16,997 bases of DNA from JBPEXY01 sp052031065 (GTDB lineage Bacteria > Pseudomonadota > Gammaproteobacteria > Immundisolibacterales > Immundisolibacteraceae): contig JBPEXY010000245.1 in assembly GCA_052031065.1 (NCBI GenBank), positions 1 through 16,997 on the forward strand, in the 5' to 3' direction. This document shows positions 13,853 through 16,997 of the stretch, one piece after another (within the stretch, counting starts at the first letter, position 1; every line of letters begins with the position of its first letter). The notes beneath the pieces are model-generated. The model saw only the letters and a list, made by a program, of their open reading frames with translations. It was not told the DNA's origin and made no database searches. The translations under genes were made by a program, and so were the position numbers.

Positions 13853-15418
13853 TTGTCGTTGCTAACAGAACACGCTGTTCGTGAATTGCTCGCCGGTCTG
13901 AAGCCGGGTGCCCTGAGTGGAGGGTTGCGGGGGGTCGAAAAAGAGAGCCTGCGTATCACCACTTCCGGAGGGTTGTCACAGCAACCTCATCCATACTGTC
14001 TGGGTTCGAAGTTGACCCATGCAGAAATTACTACTGACTATTCTGAAGCGCTGCTCGAACTCATTACTGAGCCCATGCAAAGCGCTGAAGCGGTTTGTCA
14101 GCGACTGCATGACATTCATACCTTTGTCTATCACTGTCTCGGTGATGAATTGCTCTGGGCAACCAGCATGCCCTGCGCGGTAGAGGATGAACAGGCGATA
14201 CCCATCGCTGATTATGGGCCGTCCAATATCGGCATGATGAAACATGTCTACCGACGCGGACTGGCATGGCGTTATGGGCGGGTGATGCAAGCTATTGCAG
14301 GTGTTCATTTCAACTACTCCGTTCCAATGGAGAGCTGGCCCCAGCTTTACCGGTTAGCCGGTGCTACTGGTGAACTGGAAGATTTTATTTCGGACTCCTA
14401 TTTTGGACTGATCCGCAATTTTCAGCGCATAGGCTGGCTGATCCCGTATCTGTTTGGTGCTTCGCCAGCAATCTGCAAGAGTTTTACTGCTGGCGAGGCG
14501 CATGGGTTTGAGGAATTCGATGCTGGTACTTTTTACCTGCCCCACGCTACCGCGCTGCGAATGAGTGATATCGGCTACAAGAATGCTCACCAGGGCCGAC
14601 TTGGAATCAGTTACAACAGTCTGAACGAGTATGTCGAGGGTTTGACCCGGGCGATAGAAACGCCGGAGCCTGAGTATGAACAATTTGGTGTGGTGGTTGA
14701 TGGTGAATACCGCCAGCTCAACAGTAATGTGCTGCAGATAGAGAACGAATATTACAGTTTCATTCGTCCCAAACAGCTTGCTGAGAGTGGTGAAAAGCCG
14801 ACTTTGGCCCTGAAGCGCCGGGGAGTGCGTTATGTTGAGGTGCGGGCGCTTGATGTTGCCGTCCATGAACCTATCGGTATATCTGTCCAGCAGATTCAAT
14901 TTGTAGAAGCGCTATTGCTCTATTGTCTGCTCTCGCCCAGCGATGCGATTGATGAGAGTGATCGCCTGGAAATAGAACGCAATCAGACGGCTGTTGCCCT
15001 TGCTGGCCGTGACCCGGAGTTGATGCTGGCCCGAAAGGGTGAGGCCGTCAGGCTGCGCGATTGGGGGCGGGAGTTGCTGGCCGCAATGCAGCCGCTCTGT
15101 CAGTGGCTTGATCAATCAGGGAGCGGGGGTTACGTGGATGCTCTGCTGATGCAGATGGCCAAGATTGAAGACGCTGAACTTACCCCTTCGGCGCAAATCC
15201 TGGCGGATATGAGTTTTCGCAACGAGTCCTTCTATCAGTATGCGTTGCGCCGGTCACGGGAGTGGGCAAACTATTTTGCCGACCAGGAGTTGAGCGATGA
15301 GGTGATGGCCAAATTTCGTCAGTCAGCCAGCGAATCGCACGCTCGTCAGGCCGAACTGGAGGCGCAGCCACAGAAGCCTTTTGCCGAATTTCTGGGCGAC
15401 TATTTCGCCCAGCATTGA
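13853..15418 (+). CDS. gshA: Glutamate-cysteine ligase, type 1
   Basis: GshA joins L-glutamate and L-cysteine using ATP, the first and rate-limiting step of glutathione synthesis, in the cytoplasm. The 521-aa length matches the E. coli type (518 aa). Landmarks are RGVEKESLRI (26-35, acidic residues for metal/substrate binding), LTHAEITTDYSEALLELITEP (53-73), and GVHFNYSVP around 145. The chosen start is the TTG at 13853, 9 nt after AAGGGA (13838-13843); a second TTG two codons later is possible. E. coli gshA also begins with TTG. The gene has its own upstream region, is divergent from DUF1329 paralog B and convergent with gabD. Its product supplies the co-substrate of GloA. Confidence 0.97.
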   Translation: MSLLTEHAVRELLAGLKPGALSGGLRGVEKESLRITTSGGLSQQPHPYCLGSKLTHAEITTDYSEALLELITEPMQSAEAVCQRLHDIHTFVYHCLGDELLWATSMPCAVEDEQAIPIADYGPSNIGMMKHVYRRGLAWRYGRVMQAIAGVHFNYSVPMESWPQLYRLAGATGELEDFISDSYFGLIRNFQRIGWLIPYLFGASPAICKSFTAGEAHGFEEFDAGTFYLPHATALRMSDIGYKNAHQGRLGISYNSLNEYVEGLTRAIETPEPEYEQFGVVVDGEYRQLNSNVLQIENEYYSFIRPKQLAESGEKPTLALKRRGVRYVEVRALDVAVHEPIGISVQQIQFVEALLLYCLLSPSDAIDESDRLEIERNQTAVALAGRDPELMLARKGEAVRLRDWGRELLAAMQPLCQWLDQSGSGGYVDALLMQMAKIEDAELTPSAQILADMSFRNESFYQYALRRSREWANYFADQELSDEVMAKFRQSASESHARQAELEAQPQKPFAEFLGDYFAQH

Positions 15419-15429
15419 GGGTAAAAGAG

Positions 15430-15463
15430 TCCTGCTAACCCGTCATTTAGTGGGTTAGCAGGA
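15430..15463. terminator. Shared hairpin between convergent gshA and gabD
   Basis: TCCTGCTAACCC (15430-15441) and GGGTTAGCAGGA (15452-15463) make a perfect 12-bp stem with a 10-nt loop, 12 bp after the gshA stop and 13 bp after the gabD stop. On the minus strand it is followed by CTCTTTT, a modest T-run; on the plus strand no T-run follows. A bidirectional terminator is the likely role, stronger for gabD. Confidence 0.65.
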
Positions 15464-15475
15464 TCCTGCAGGTTG

Positions 15476-16936
15476 TTACATGCCTTCAATACAGAGGTAT
15501 TTGACTTCGATGAATTCGTCAATTCCGTATTTACTACCTTCCCGGCCGACCCCCGACTCCTTGACCCCACCAAAAGGTGCCACTTCGCTGGAGATGATGC
15601 CGGAATTGATGCCGACAATACCGGTTTCCAGTGCCTCGGAGACCCGCCATACCCGGCCCATGTCGCGGGCATAGAAATAGGCCGCCAGGCCGTAGGGCGT
15701 ATCGTTGGCCATAGCGATAGCTTCTTCTTCAGTATTGAAACGAAACAGAGGCGCCACCGGGCCGAAGGTCTCATCCTGAGTGACCACCATGTCGGTGGTG
15801 ACGTTGGTTAGCACGGTCGGGTAGTAAAAATTGCCACCAAGCGGGTGGCGCTCGCCGCCTACCGCAATAGTCGCGCCTTTGGCACAGGCATCGCTCACGT
15901 GTTCTTCAACTTTGGCCAGTCCCGCTTCGTCGATCAGCGGACCCGCAGTGGTGCCGGCCTCTATTCCAGCGCCGACCTGTAGTTTGCTGACTGCAGCGCT
16001 CAGTTTTTCGGCAAATTCGTCGTAGACCGAGTCCTGCACCAGAATGCGATTGGCGCAGACGCAGGTCTGTCCGGTATTGCGGAATTTACTCGCCATTGCT
16101 CCTTCTACGGCGGCGTCGATATCGGCGTCATCAAAAACAATGAACGGGGCGTTGCCGCCCAGTTCCATGCTTACTTTCTTAACCGTACCAGCACACTGTG
16201 CCATCAGTAGCTTGCCGATCTCGGTTGAGCCGGTGAAGGAGAGTTTGCGTACTGTCGGGTTGCCAGTCATCTCACCACCGATGGCGCCGGAGCTACCGGT
16301 GAGGATGTTGAGTACGCCGGCCGGTATACCGGCCCGTTCGCCCAGCTCCGCCAGTGCCAGAGCTGAGTAGGGAGTGGCGGTCGCCGGCTTGATCACCACC
16401 GGACAGCCTGCGGCGAGTGCCGGCGCGCATTTACGGGTAATCATGGCGTTGGGAAAGTTCCACGGTGTGATCGCCGCAACCACGCCAATCGGCTCTTTCA
16501 GCACCACAATTCTGCGTCCTGGAACTGGTGCAGGGATGGTGTCGCCGTAGACTCTTTTTGCTTCTTCGGCAAACCATTCGACAAAACTGGCGCCGTAGGC
16601 AATTTCGCCCATTGATTCCGCCAGCGGTTTGCCCTGTTCTAGCGTCATCAATTTGGCCAGGTCTTCCTGGTTTTCCATCATCAGGTCGAACCAGCGACGC
16701 AGAATGCCGGAACGCTCCTTGGCAGTTTTGGCTCTCCATGCTGGCCAGGCAGCGTTGGCTGCTTCAATGGCACGGCGGGTTTCATCGCTGCCGAGTTTGG
16801 GGATGGTGCCCAGCAGTGCTCCGTCGGCGGGATTGGTAACGTCAATCGTTGCGCCGGCGTCGGCATCTATCCATTGGCCGTTGACGTAACACTGTTCGCG
16901 GAACAGCGACATATCCTTAAGTTCTGGGGTTGCCAT
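15476..16936 (-). CDS. gabD: NAD(P)+-dependent succinate semialdehyde dehydrogenase
   Basis: GabD oxidises succinate semialdehyde to succinate, the last step of the GABA shunt, also used in 4-hydroxybutyrate and related breakdown. The 486-aa protein aligns along its whole length with E. coli GabD. It shows ITPWNFPNAMITRK (156-169, with N160), the cofactor lysine K183 (VIKPA), FTGSTEIG (234-241), the general base E259 (MELGGNAPFIVFDD) and the catalytic C292 in NTGQTCVCANR; C294 forms the CxC pair known in this family for redox control. The end, EVAPFGGVKESGVGREGSKYG, is typical. The ATG (complement of 16934-16936) has AGAGGA about 5 nt before it. No gabT lies downstream, where gshA converges; a transaminase could lie upstream, outside the window. 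Confidence 0.96.
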   Translation of the reverse strand: MATPELKDMSLFREQCYVNGQWIDADAGATIDVTNPADGALLGTIPKLGSDETRRAIEAANAAWPAWRAKTAKERSGILRRWFDLMMENQEDLAKLMTLEQGKPLAESMGEIAYGASFVEWFAEEAKRVYGDTIPAPVPGRRIVVLKEPIGVVAAITPWNFPNAMITRKCAPALAAGCPVVIKPATATPYSALALAELGERAGIPAGVLNILTGSSGAIGGEMTGNPTVRKLSFTGSTEIGKLLMAQCAGTVKKVSMELGGNAPFIVFDDADIDAAVEGAMASKFRNTGQTCVCANRILVQDSVYDEFAEKLSAAVSKLQVGAGIEAGTTAGPLIDEAGLAKVEEHVSDACAKGATIAVGGERHPLGGNFYYPTVLTNVTTDMVVTQDETFGPVAPLFRFNTEEEAIAMANDTPYGLAAYFYARDMGRVWRVSEALETGIVGINSGIISSEVAPFGGVKESGVGREGSKYGIDEFIEVKYLCIEGM

Positions 16937-16997
16937 GATTTTCCTCTGGGTGGTCAGCTTGGGATTCAGGTTAGTGCATGAGTCCCGGTCGGATGTT

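Overview
The window looks like part of the chromosome of a free-living gammaproteobacterium. BamD, a complete rnfABCDGE-nth operon, type-1 glutamate-cysteine ligase, GabD and a classical gammaproteobacterial tRNA-Phe are all of gammaproteobacterial type. Base composition is moderately GC-rich and even throughout. I see no transposase, phage gene, CRISPR array or integration scar. The genus cannot be fixed from this stretch; a marine or hydrocarbon-associated lineage is only a guess based on the DUF1329 genes.

Layout. 1-3353: bamD (+), a small nitroreductase (+), a class I/II aminotransferase (-) and a secreted DUF4124 protein (+), all housekeeping or small accessory genes. 3426-9714: a compact + strand unit rnfA-rnfB-rnfC-rnfD-rnfG-rnfE-nth-DUF1841, with overlaps or gaps of 0-33 bp. 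Rnf is a membrane complex that moves electrons between NADH and ferredoxin-like carriers, coupled to ion transport; in enteric bacteria (as Rsx) it also keeps SoxR reduced. nth encodes the Fe-S base-excision glycosylase endonuclease III. 9768-10172: gloA (-). 10263-10442: a promoter, a leader hairpin and tRNA-Phe (+). 10541-13507: two tandem paralogous secreted DUF1329 proteins (-), each with its own Shine-Dalgarno, signal peptide and terminator, and separated by a 376-bp non-coding stretch rich in dyads. 13853-15418: gshA (+). 15476-16936: gabD (-), convergent with gshA across a shared hairpin.

How the genes may work together. GshA makes gamma-glutamylcysteine for glutathione, and GloA uses glutathione to remove methylglyoxal. 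GabD oxidises succinate semialdehyde. Rnf and Nth are Fe-S, redox-linked functions. The DUF1329 pair is the least understood part: envelope proteins that in other genomes often sit with DUF1302 and RND/MMPL-type transporter genes, but here stand alone as a conserved duplicate.

No obviously new multi-gene system is visible. The points most worth a second look are the DUF1329 duplicate with its structured non-coding flanks, an altered flavinylation motif in RnfG, an atypical RnfC N-terminus, and the His-rich DUF1841 protein coupled to nth.
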